This document shows positions 1 to 4,982 of a stretch of 7,000 bases of DNA, in pieces. Source of the DNA: a bacterium (GTDB lineage: Bacteria; Tectomicrobia; Entotheonellia; Entotheonellales; Entotheonellaceae); assembly GCA_027294925.1 (NCBI GenBank), contig JAPULM010000350.1, forward strand, positions 1 to 7,000. The letters are read 5' to 3'. The position numbers and the translations under genes were made by a program. The notes below the pieces were generated by a model. That model was not told the origin of the DNA. It did not search any database and worked only from the letters and a program-made list of their open reading frames with translations. The stretch's first letter is position 1, and every line of letters starts with the position of its first letter.

Positions 1-438
1 GCCGATGGTGGCATTGGCTTGCCGGCCAGGGCCAAAACAGCCGTAGGCACTGTTAATGCCGAGTTGCTGACGGATCGGACCATTGACGATGATCAGAGGC
101 GCCACCGGGTTGGTGGTGGCCTGGATACCGGTGAGGTTAAAGGCCGGATCGGCAACGGCTTGTACCACTGCGATCAACACGGGCATGTAGTCGGCCCGGC
201 AGCCGGCCATAACGGCGTTGATAGCGATCTTTTCCACCGTGCAATCGGCATTTTCCACCGGTAACTGAGCCACCACCTCGGCGGCCGTTTGAGGATATTG
301 CGCCAGCATGCGCTCCACCCGTGCTTCAGTGGGGGGAATGAGCGGCAAACCATCTGACCAACCCTGTTCCAGAGCATAGGCGTTGAACGTCTCGAGGTCG
401 TCTGCGATCTCGATCACCTCGGAACCAAAGGCCGTCAT
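1..438 (-). CDS. Conserved UGSC-operon partner protein (partial, C-terminus off the left edge)
   Basis: An open frame starts at the ATG at 438-436 and runs 146 codons to the window edge without a stop. The ATG overlaps the TGA of the upstream UGSC gene as ATGA, which implies translational coupling and a joint function. The protein begins MTAFGSEVIEIADD and carries the block GWSDGLPLIPPT (residues 26-37), then VEKIAINAVMAGC (68-80), TGIQATTNP (103-111), APLIIVNGPI (113-122) and GCFGPGRQANATIG (133-146). These glycine- and asparagine-rich blocks are conserved in proteins I recall next to UGSC selenoproteins, but I know of no assigned reaction. Cys66, Cys80 and Cys134 are visible, and no signal peptide is apparent. 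I infer that it is a soluble partner of the UGSC protein, possibly its substrate-binding or catalytic subunit. The family association is fairly firm; the function is unknown. Confidence 0.8.
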   Translation of the reverse strand, partial: MTAFGSEVIEIADDLETFNAYALEQGWSDGLPLIPPTEARVERMLAQYPQTAAEVVAQLPVENADCTVEKIAINAVMAGCRADYMPVLIAVVQAVADPAFNLTGIQATTNPVAPLIIVNGPIRQQLGINSAYGCFGPGRQANATIG

Positions 439-956
439 GCCACACAGACGAGGCTGCTAATCTGCAGCGCCAGGTTGTGCACCACTTCATTGAAATGTGC
501 CTGCGGTAAATCGATGTGGTTGTGCGGCACACTGAGATAGTGCTGATCAGCAAAGCCCCAGCCGCGCAACTCGGCACGCGCCTTGTCGTCAAAGGTTGAC
601 GTTCCCAGGAGAATGGTCGGCTGCCCAAGGTTTTCCAGTTCAACCGTATCGCGGACACTCCACGATGTACAGCTGCCTCAAGCCGCTAGGCCGGTTATCG
701 TCAGGTCATAGTCATGGCTCAGGGTTAGGATCATATCGGGCGGGGCGCCACTGCTGTAGCGCTCTTTGGTGTAGGTGTCGACGATCTCGGCATGCAACAT
801 CGCCCGCAGCGGCTCAGGCAGCGCCTCAGCCAGCCGGTTAAAATGGGGCGAATGGTTATGCAGAATGCCAATGCGCGAAGTTGTTGTGGTAAAGCTAGTC
901 AACACACGGGGCGCAACCTTGCGCTTGGCCGTCGGATTGAGAATTCGCATGGTCAT
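435..956 (-). CDS. UGSC-family selenoprotein with in-frame TGA read as Sec93
   Basis: Read through the TGA at 680-678, the frame gives a 173-residue protein. The codons after the TGA are Gly-Ser-Cys-Thr-Ser, followed by SVRDTVELENLG. This matches the UGSC motif that names the family: a U-x-x-C redox motif (Sec93, Cys96), like the CxxC of thioredoxin-fold enzymes. The N-terminal half (MRILNPTAKRK, then ILHNHSPHFN and ALPEPLRAMLHAE) and the C-terminal half (LLGTSTFDDKAR, VPHNHIDLPQAHFNEVVHNLA) are both family-like, so the frame is coding on both sides of the TGA. I chose the ATG at 956 because AGGAG lies 11 bases upstream; an in-frame ATG at 977 would add seven residues, and the ATG at 950 is also possible. 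The gene ends in TGA at 437-435, overlapping the partner's ATG. A SECIS-like hairpin follows the internal TGA. A redox role is inferred from the motif; the substrate is unknown. Conventional calling would end the gene at 678 and discard the conserved C-terminal half. Confidence 0.88.
644..672 (-). promoter_or_regulatory. Candidate bacterial SECIS hairpin of the UGSC selenoprotein
   Basis: On the minus strand, bases 15-33 counted from the U of UGA form AUCGUGGA-GUG-UCCGCGAU. This is an 8-bp stem (one U-G wobble) with a three-base GUG loop, at plus positions 648-666. After a two-base bulge the stem can extend by four pairs, C9-G37 to U12-A34 (plus 644-672). The loop starts 19 bases after the UGA, within the range usual for bacterial SECIS elements read by SelB, and it contains a G. 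The hairpin lies inside the coding sequence, as expected in bacteria. Confidence 0.7.
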
Positions 957-1014
957 GATGAAGTGTGCTCCTCTCATTCTCTAGGAATAAGTTTGCTCAG
1001 GTAGTTGGGGTGAA

Positions 1015-1027
1015 CGTGCCGAGCACG
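1015..1027 (-). repeat. Small perfect hairpin in the UGSC operon leader
   Basis: CGTGC-CGA-GCACG is a perfect 5-bp inverted repeat with a three-base loop. It lies between the candidate promoter and the start of the UGSC selenoprotein gene, so it would sit in the 5' untranslated RNA. It has no T-tract and is therefore not an obvious terminator. It could be an operator or an RNA-stabilising element, but it may be chance. Confidence 0.3.
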
Positions 1028-1054
1028 AATTAGGTGCAGGCTTTCGTGATTGTA

Positions 1055-1083
1055 ATGATATGAATCCGCCACCAGAGGTTCAA
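1055..1083 (-). promoter_or_regulatory. Candidate sigma70 promoter of the UGSC operon
   Basis: On the minus strand, TTGAAC (1083-1078) and TATCAT (1060-1055) are separated by exactly 17 bases. The -35 box matches four and the -10 box five of six consensus bases. Transcription would start near 1048, leaving a leader of about 90 bases before the ATG at 956. It is predicted from sequence alone. Confidence 0.45.
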
Positions 1084-1167
1084 CGGGAAAATAATTCATC
1101 TGACCACCGCATTCGCTTTCATGACGTGATCTGGCCTATCATTCCTGAGCATAGTCTCGATTCGATT

Positions 1168-1178
1168 ATTGATTCAAT
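1168..1178. promoter_or_regulatory. Short palindrome upstream of the HAD gene (possible operator)
   Basis: ATTGA-T-TCAAT is a perfect palindrome in an AT-rich stretch that also contains repeated GATT units. It ends 13 bases before the Shine-Dalgarno of the HAD gene. It could be an operator or a leader hairpin, but the motif is short and may be chance. I see no convincing -35/-10 pair for the HAD gene: TATCAT at 1137-1142 lacks a well-spaced -35 partner. Confidence 0.2.
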
Positions 1179-1204
1179 CTGAAGTATAGGTGGAGGATAA
1201 CATC

Positions 1205-1891
1205 GTGCCTGAGGTGGTTCTCTTCGATTTGGATGAGACGCTGATTAATCGCACCGAGTCCATTCAACGCTATGCAGAACGTTTCCAGGGTGATTTCAAC
1301 GATGCTTTAGTCGCTACCAGTGGGGTGATGATTGCTGATGCTATCATTGCTGCTGACGAGCGCGGCTACCGCCCGCGCGAGGCCCTATTTGCGGCTCTGA
1401 GGCAAAGCTTAGGGTGGCTGAGAACACCAGACATTATCTGTTTACAGAAGCATTGGAATAAGCGGTTTCCGTTGTCGTCCGTCGCCCGCCAGGGGCTTGA
1501 GGAGACGTTAATGGCGCTCACGGCAATGGGCATTCGGCTTGGTGTGGTGACCAACGGTGTTGTGCATCGTCAGCAAGATAAAATAGAACACCTCAAAATT
1601 GGCCACTATTTGTCGACAGTCGTTATCTCCGAGGCGGTGCAGATTAACAAGCCCGATCCCCGTATTTTTGCCCTGGCATTGAACGAAATGAATTGCCGGC
1701 CGTCGGGGGCATGGTTTGTCGGTGATCACCCGGTTAATGATGTGTTCGGCGCTAGTGCTGCGGGTCTTCGCCCGATATGGTTGAGCGGGGTGCATGCATG
1801 GCCTGAAGGTCATCCCTTGCCGCAGGATCAGATTAGCTCGCTTATTGAGGTGGTGCAGATGGTACAGCAGGCAAACGACCCTGAAGCCTGA
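1205..1891 (+). CDS. HAD-superfamily hydrolase (subfamily IA, phosphatase-like)
   Basis: The protein has 228 residues with all four HAD motifs. Motif I is FDLDETL (nucleophile Asp8 and general acid/base Asp10), motif II VVTNG (Thr116), motif III Lys149 in NKPDP, and motif IV GDHPVND (Asp174 and Asp179, which hold Mg2+). The insert between motifs I and II (about residues 15-95) is a helical cap typical of subfamily IA phosphoglycolate phosphatase/YjjG-like enzymes. A cytoplasmic phosphatase on a small phosphorylated metabolite is likely; the substrate cannot be read from the sequence. I chose the GTG at 1205 because GGAGG (1192-1196) lies 8 bases upstream and the protein then starts directly at the hydrophobic strand before motif I. 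The GTG at 1190 lies inside this ribosome-binding region and would add five unusual residues. The gene stands alone, divergent from the UGSC operon and convergent with the OsmC gene. Confidence 0.93.
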   Translation: MPEVVLFDLDETLINRTESIQRYAERFQGDFNDALVATSGVMIADAIIAADERGYRPREALFAALRQSLGWLRTPDIICLQKHWNKRFPLSSVARQGLEETLMALTAMGIRLGVVTNGVVHRQQDKIEHLKIGHYLSTVVISEAVQINKPDPRIFALALNEMNCRPSGAWFVGDHPVNDVFGASAAGLRPIWLSGVHAWPEGHPLPQDQISSLIEVVQMVQQANDPEA

Positions 1892-1928
1892 AGGCGTATG
1901 GTTTCTTGCTTGGTAAGAATCAGGCTTC
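1883..1928. terminator. Inverted repeat between convergent genes, possible bidirectional terminator
   Basis: GAAGCCTGA (1883-1891) and TCAGGCTTC (1920-1928) are perfect 9-base complements. They form the last two codons plus the stop (Glu-Ala-TGA) of both the HAD and the OsmC gene. Between them TTCTT (1903-1907) can pair with AAGAA (1915-1919) as a second, inner stem. No T-tract follows on either strand, so classical intrinsic termination is uncertain. Confidence 0.4.
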
Positions 1929-2432
1929 GACTCTAACCAAGTTGATCGTAACGGGCGGCTTATTCTGCAGGGTCTGATAAACGACACAGTAGCGCTCGGT
2001 CAGTTTCAACAGCGTGTCGAGCTGCTCCGGCGTTGCATCGGTATCAAGATTAAATCGCAAACGAATATCGGCAAATCCCACCGCAGCTGTTTTGTCCACC
2101 CCGAGCGTACCACGAAAATCCAGGTCGCCGTCGGCAATCACATGACCGCCTCGAATGGGAATGTCTAGTGCGGTTGCAACCGCACGCAGGGTGACACCGG
2201 CACAGGCAACCAGCGCTTGTAATAGCATATCACCAGAGCAGGCCATCAAACCGTCGCCACCTGTAGCGGGATGAAGTCCGGCTTGCACGATAGCTTTACC
2301 GGTTGCCACCGAGCAGGCAATTCCTTCATCAAGAACCCCCTGGGCTGAGAGGGTAATCATGGCGGCTTCAGGTTCGTCCTGGTAGCGCTGTTTGAGAGGC
2401 GCCTGCAATTCCCGTAAGGTTGCTGATTTCAT
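1920..2432 (-). CDS. OsmC-family protein (organic peroxide reductase-like)
   Basis: The protein has 170 residues, a usual length for the OsmC/Ohr superfamily with a short N-terminal extension. The two family cysteines are present: Cys77 in LVACAGVTLRAVA, at the start of the central helix, and Cys149 in TERYCVVYQTL near the C-terminus. In OsmC and Ohr such a pair reduces organic hydroperoxides in the cytoplasm, with electrons from a lipoyl or thiol donor. Cys40 and Cys65 (MACSGDM) are additional. Members of this family can be general thiol-redox proteins, so the substrate is open. The gene lies 41 bases downstream of the LLM oxidoreductase on the same strand and is probably co-transcribed with it. 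Its ribosome-binding site is weak (GAAAG before the ATG). Its last codons form half of the convergent inverted repeat. Confidence 0.92.
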   Translation of the reverse strand: MKSATLRELQAPLKQRYQDEPEAAMITLSAQGVLDEGIACSVATGKAIVQAGLHPATGGDGLMACSGDMLLQALVACAGVTLRAVATALDIPIRGGHVIADGDLDFRGTLGVDKTAAVGFADIRLRFNLDTDATPEQLDTLLKLTERYCVVYQTLQNKPPVTINLVRVEA

Positions 2433-2473
2433 TTGTTTTCTTTCACACCAAAATAGGATGTCTAATGTACGGT

Positions 2474-3538
2474 TTAGCGAAACGCAGGTATAATTTCCTC
2501 GCCGAATTTCTGCATTGAGAACATGATCTTATCATGCGATATGCCGCCAAAGCTCATTTGACATAACAAGTGCCCGAGGCCCGTGTCACGCAACTCGTTG
2601 ATCTGTTCTTTAACGCGTTTCGGCGCTCCGTACACCGAGCCGGTATCAAGCAGGAAGCGTAATCCCGCTTCATCCGATACTTGTGGATCGACCCAGGTGT
2701 TGAGCATGGCTGGATCGACTTTGAAATCACTTGGGTTGTAGATTTCGCGGGCATGTTGCATATGATGACGCGTATACAGCAGGGCGGCGCTTAGCTCGTC
2801 CTCGGCCTGCGCATCACTTGCGGCGACATAGACCATGCGCCAGACTGCTGCTTGCTGCAGGAGTTGCTGTCGTTTAAGGCTGCAATGCGCACCGGCTTCC
2901 AGACCTTCCTGGTATTGTTTGAGAAAGGCGGGGATTCGTTCGAGGCTTAGACGTGCGGTCAAAATAGGATCGCCTTGCCGACCACAGGCAGTGACCGAGG
3001 CAGGCGAAATCACGCTACGCCAAATCGGCGGATATGGCTTTTGGTAGGGTCGGGGACGGATACCGGGTAGACTGATATCGTAGTAGGCGCCATGATACTC
3101 GAATGGCGATTCAACCCAGGATCGCGTCAGTATCTCGAGATATTCGTCCAGCCGGGAACGACTATCATCACTACGAAGACCATAGCCTACAAATTCATAT
3201 TCATTGTAGATCGAGCCTCGTCCTACACCAACATCTAAGCGGCCTTTACTAAGATTGTCCAACAAGGACAATTGCACCGCCAAGCGCACCGGATGTCGCA
3301 AGGCCATCTGAATCACCGCGAATCCAATACGTACGCGGGATGTCTGCACGGCTAACGCACTGGCAAAAGGGATTGGATCACTATAGACGCTTTCACCGGT
3401 AAAGTTGTGCTCGGTAAGCCACACATCATCAAACCCTACGGCTTCGGCATAACAGGCTTGCGCCAATTGTTGGTCGATGGCGAGACTGTCCTCTTGTGGC
3501 GACGGCGAGTGGGCGAGTGTTAACCAACCAAACCGCAT
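2474..3538 (-). CDS. LLM-class flavin-dependent oxidoreductase
   Basis: The protein has 354 residues and covers the full length of the bacterial luciferase-like (LLM) family. Typical blocks in order are MRFGWLTLAHS at the N-terminus, AEAVGFDDVWLTEHNF (31-46), VRIGFAVIQMALRHPVRLA (69-87), LDNLSKGRLDVGVGRG (93-108), FEYHGAYYDI (146-155), PYPPIWRSVISP (168-179) and the C-terminal VYGAPKRVKEQI (302-313). The family uses FMN or F420 as a TIM-barrel monooxygenase or reductase in the cytoplasm. I cannot tell the cofactor or substrate here. The start is supported by GAGGAG at 3550-3545, six bases before the ATG. The gene is first in a probable two-gene unit with the OsmC gene, and a promoter candidate lies about 140 bases upstream. 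Confidence 0.95.
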   Translation of the reverse strand: MRFGWLTLAHSPSPQEDSLAIDQQLAQACYAEAVGFDDVWLTEHNFTGESVYSDPIPFASALAVQTSRVRIGFAVIQMALRHPVRLAVQLSLLDNLSKGRLDVGVGRGSIYNEYEFVGYGLRSDDSRSRLDEYLEILTRSWVESPFEYHGAYYDISLPGIRPRPYQKPYPPIWRSVISPASVTACGRQGDPILTARLSLERIPAFLKQYQEGLEAGAHCSLKRQQLLQQAAVWRMVYVAASDAQAEDELSAALLYTRHHMQHAREIYNPSDFKVDPAMLNTWVDPQVSDEAGLRFLLDTGSVYGAPKRVKEQINELRDTGLGHLLCQMSFGGISHDKIMFSMQKFGEEIIPAFR

Positions 3539-3601
3539 TGCAAACTCCTCGTGGCGTCAGGCTAGAATGGGCCAGCGGCGTACTGCGTACCGCTATTACC
3601 T

Positions 3602-3648
3602 CGCCAGTTTGGCAGTGCAGCCCCCAACATTGTTAAAAACGACTGGCG
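3602..3648. repeat. Inverted repeat in the leader of the LLM-OsmC unit
   Basis: CGCCAGT (3602-3608) and ACTGGCG (3642-3648) are perfect complements 33 bases apart, and the interval holds a second palindrome, AACA-T-TGTT (3626-3634). Both lie between the candidate promoter and the LLM start. They could be a regulator-binding site or a leader structure; each is short enough to be chance. Apart from these and the promoter I see nothing gene-like in the roughly 325 bases from 3539 to 3864. Confidence 0.3.
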
Positions 3649-3678
3649 GAAAGTTCTGGCAAAAAAAGGATAGACATG

Positions 3679-3707
3679 ATGATAAAGGAAGCTGTTCGGT
3701 CAATCAA
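3679..3707 (-). promoter_or_regulatory. Candidate sigma70 promoter for the LLM-OsmC unit
   Basis: On the minus strand, TTGATT (3707-3702) and TATCAT (3684-3679) are 17 bases apart. This is a good sigma70-type pair whose -10 box is identical to that proposed for the UGSC operon. Transcription would start near 3672, giving a leader of about 130 bases. Confidence 0.4.
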
Positions 3708-3864
3708 CTGCTAATCTGACGCTCAGCAGCTGATCGGATTTTGGCCTTGGAGCCGTCATGATGTAGATGGGAGCATTGAGAGACAGCCAGATCTGGCACA
3801 TGGCGCTGCTCTTGGTGACAGTCTTCGGTTACGCGCTCCCGAGGTGAGCCGTGGAAGAATAGGG

Positions 3865-4041
3865 TTGTACTACCGTAGCCACGATTCGGTTGCGCTGTGC
3901 ATACTCGGCTATGCGGATCAGGCCGGAGAGCGGGCTCACAAGACGCTGCTCCCGGCCCAGGAACTGGCCAAATCTTGGGAACTCCACGTCGCCATCAGCC
4001 TCACCCGCCTCTGGCAAAGCCAGAACAAGCGCCAGGAAGCC
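3865..4041 (+). pseudogene. C-terminal TPR remnant of a cyclase/AAA/TPR regulator, internally deleted
   Basis: The plus-strand frame reads LYYRSHDSVALCILGYADQAGER and then AHKTLLPAQELA. This resembles the TPR region of large cyclase/ATPase proteins (HD-x-x-VxC, LLGYPDQA, AQELA). It passes directly into KSWELHVAISLTRLWQSQNKRQEA, which resembles the extreme C-terminal repeat of the same proteins (SWELRAATSLARLW, QGKRAEA). In complete members a long stretch of TPR repeats separates these two blocks, so a deletion has joined them. No upstream part of the gene is present and the frame after 4041 no longer matches the family. I therefore read it as non-functional debris. The frame stays formally open to 4266, but that part is antisense to the MerT-like gene. 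Homology is judged from memory of family consensus patterns. Confidence 0.65.
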
Positions 4042-4058
4042 CACTTTATCCCCTCACT

Positions 4059-4484
4059 TCATTTGGTGCGGCAAGGGTTTTTCGACGCACAGGGATTCCC
4101 CACCGCCGCACAGGGGTTAGCGGTTTTAGGGAAAAATGGCCGTCCCCATTGGGGGAAGGTCATCAGCACCGCCACAAGGCCTACTCCGAGAAGGAGCCGG
4201 ACGTCTTTCGCCGTGGCAGGTCGAAGCGCGGCGAGAACCGCTCCAAGGCCATTCCCCCACGCATGAGACACTCGGTTCTTGTAGTGCCGGTAAAACGTCC
4301 AGCTGAGCATGAGCACCGCCAATCCCAGAAAATAGGGGCGGTATGGGGTCAGACTACCAAGCCCACCGAGAGCTGATGCCCCGAGACCCGGGGCCAATGC
4401 GGGCGCTCATCATACGGAGGACATAAGACCCGAAAAGATCGAGCCCAGCCAGCCAAGTTTCTTTTTCCTGTCCTGCTCTTCCAC
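4059..4484 (-). CDS. merT: MerT-like mercury transporter with tandem selenocysteine (UU) in place of CC
   Basis: Translated with two TGA codons (4412-4407) read as Sec, the frame gives 141 residues. A charged start (MEEQDRKKK) is followed by GWLGSIFSGLMSSV-UU-APALAPGLGASALGGLGSL, then TPYRPYFLGLAVLMLSWTFYRHY (46-68) and a third segment VRLLLGVGLVAVLMTFPQW (95-113). MerT proteins have three membrane helices, a vicinal Cys-Cys pair in helix 1 within an SxxCC-GP-like context, a PYRPYF block opening helix 2 and an FPxW-like end of helix 3. The UGA pair falls where the Cys pair is expected. MerT passes Hg(II) through the inner membrane to cytoplasmic mercuric reductase. The start is the GTG at 4484: AAGGAG (4496-4491) lies 6 bases upstream. 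The tail holds three NPC motifs (Cys125, 132, 138). The loop between helices 2 and 3 has no Cys. No merR, merP or merA is visible. The alternative is a pseudogene with two adjacent stops, which the SECIS, promoter and intact flanks argue against. Confidence 0.78.
4378..4394 (-). promoter_or_regulatory. Candidate SECIS hairpin of the MerT-like UU selenoprotein
   Basis: On the minus strand GCCCCG-GGUCU-CGGGGC forms a perfect 6-bp GC-rich stem with a GGUCU loop. Counting from the U of the second UGA, the loop occupies bases 22-26. From memory, the E. coli fdhF SECIS has the same GGUCU at bases 22-26 after its UGA, where SelB binds it. The hairpin lies within codons for the expected membrane-helix region. 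Confidence 0.75.
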
Positions 4485-4537
4485 CTTCTGCTCCTTAACT
4501 TGCGGTCTTTCCCGTTTACCCAAAAAGGGGGATCCGT

Positions 4538-4566
4538 AGTATATTCCCATAACGCCCTGAAGACAA
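4538..4566 (-). promoter_or_regulatory. Candidate sigma70 promoter of the MerT-like gene
   Basis: On the minus strand TTGTCT (4566-4561) and TATACT (4543-4538) are 17 bases apart, with a -10 box matching five of six consensus bases. Transcription would start near 4531, about 47 bases before the GTG. Classical mer promoters have a 19-20 base spacer and need MerR; this one has normal spacing, so it need not be MerR-controlled. Confidence 0.5.
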
Positions 4567-4651
4567 TAGGGACCCCTTTTCTTCCCTTGCCCCAGCCCCC
4601 CATCATCGCTACAATGCGCCAAGATGACCCATGGTCCATGGCGTCAGGTGA

Positions 4652-4885
4652 GGTGGCCACGGGAGAAATCTTCAACATTGGATGCAGCATATGGTTGTAG
4701 AGAGCGTGGGGGCGTCCGCTTATCGCGTCACCTCCTATTGGGCGCTCCTCGCATTGGACGCTGAAACCGGCGACAAGACCTTTCGCTCCTTCGGCAGCTA
4801 CCGTGACACCAGCGTCAACGTCAATGGCGTCTGGTTGATCAAGGAAAAACACATCGATGGGTGGAAGAGCAAAGAGCCTCGATGA
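4652..4885 (+). pseudogene. C-terminal half of a SnoaL-like (NTF2-fold) protein, 5' truncated
   Basis: The frame is open from 4652 (after a TGA at 4649) to the TGA at 4883-4885. It reads QHMVVESVGASAYRVTSYW, then LLALDAETGDKTFRSFGSYRDT and [15 protein letters not shown]. This matches the second half of SnoaL-like proteins, where QHMV, ATSYW, a central strand, GxYxD and WLIxxKHI are typical of the curved beta-sheet. The first half, which carries the N-terminal helices and catalytic residues in this fold, is missing: upstream of 4652 the plus strand holds only the leader of the MerT-like gene in antisense. An ATG at 4682 could start a 67-residue peptide, but it would not complete the fold. I call it a decayed fragment. 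A very short functional member is possible but unlikely. Confidence 0.65.
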
Positions 4886-4982
4886 GCGCACCCTCTTGCA
4901 TGGAGATCCTCCTGGGGTTCTGCTAACATGCCAGACGACATGCGGGATGGCTGTTGTCACAGTACCCCAGGGAGTTGGTGTG

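Noticed and set aside
326..658. 110-residue minus-strand frame over the UGSC C-terminal half
   Set aside because: It is a different frame from the UGSC protein, with Arg/Trp/Ser-rich sequence typical of a shadow reading frame.
1190..1204. Upstream GTG as start of the HAD protein
   Set aside because: This GTG sits within the GGTGGAGG ribosome-binding region that serves the GTG at 1205.
1508..1987. 159-residue minus-strand frame overlapping the HAD and OsmC genes
   Set aside because: It is antisense to the HAD gene and overlaps the OsmC end; no domain is recognisable.
4059..4061. Third TGA at the end of the MerT-like gene as another Sec codon
   Set aside because: No hairpin follows, and the sequence after it has no family resemblance; it is the natural stop after the NPC tail.
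3897..4376. Plus-strand open frames opposite the MerT-like gene
   Set aside because: They are Arg/Pro-rich antisense shadows beyond the short TPR remnant and show no domain.
4059..4397. Separate short gene starting at TTG 4397 downstream of the TGA pair
   Set aside because: The TTG lies inside the SECIS-adjacent codons, has no ribosome-binding site, and would remove the first membrane helix of MerT.
4059..4412. MerT-like gene as a pseudogene with two adjacent nonsense mutations
   Set aside because: Both TGA codons fall on the functional Cys pair, a SECIS-like hairpin follows at canonical distance, promoter and ribosome-binding site are good, and no frameshift occurs on either side. It remains the main alternative.
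435..4484. Alternative genetic code with TGA as Gly or Trp
   Set aside because: The HAD, OsmC and UGSC genes all end in TGA at the expected length, and Trp residues in the window are encoded by TGG. Only TGA codons with a following hairpin are read through.
4349..4960. 203-residue minus-strand frame spanning the SnoaL remnant and MerT leader
   Set aside because: It is antisense to clear SnoaL and cyclase N-terminal homology and out of frame with the MerT-like protein; no family pattern.
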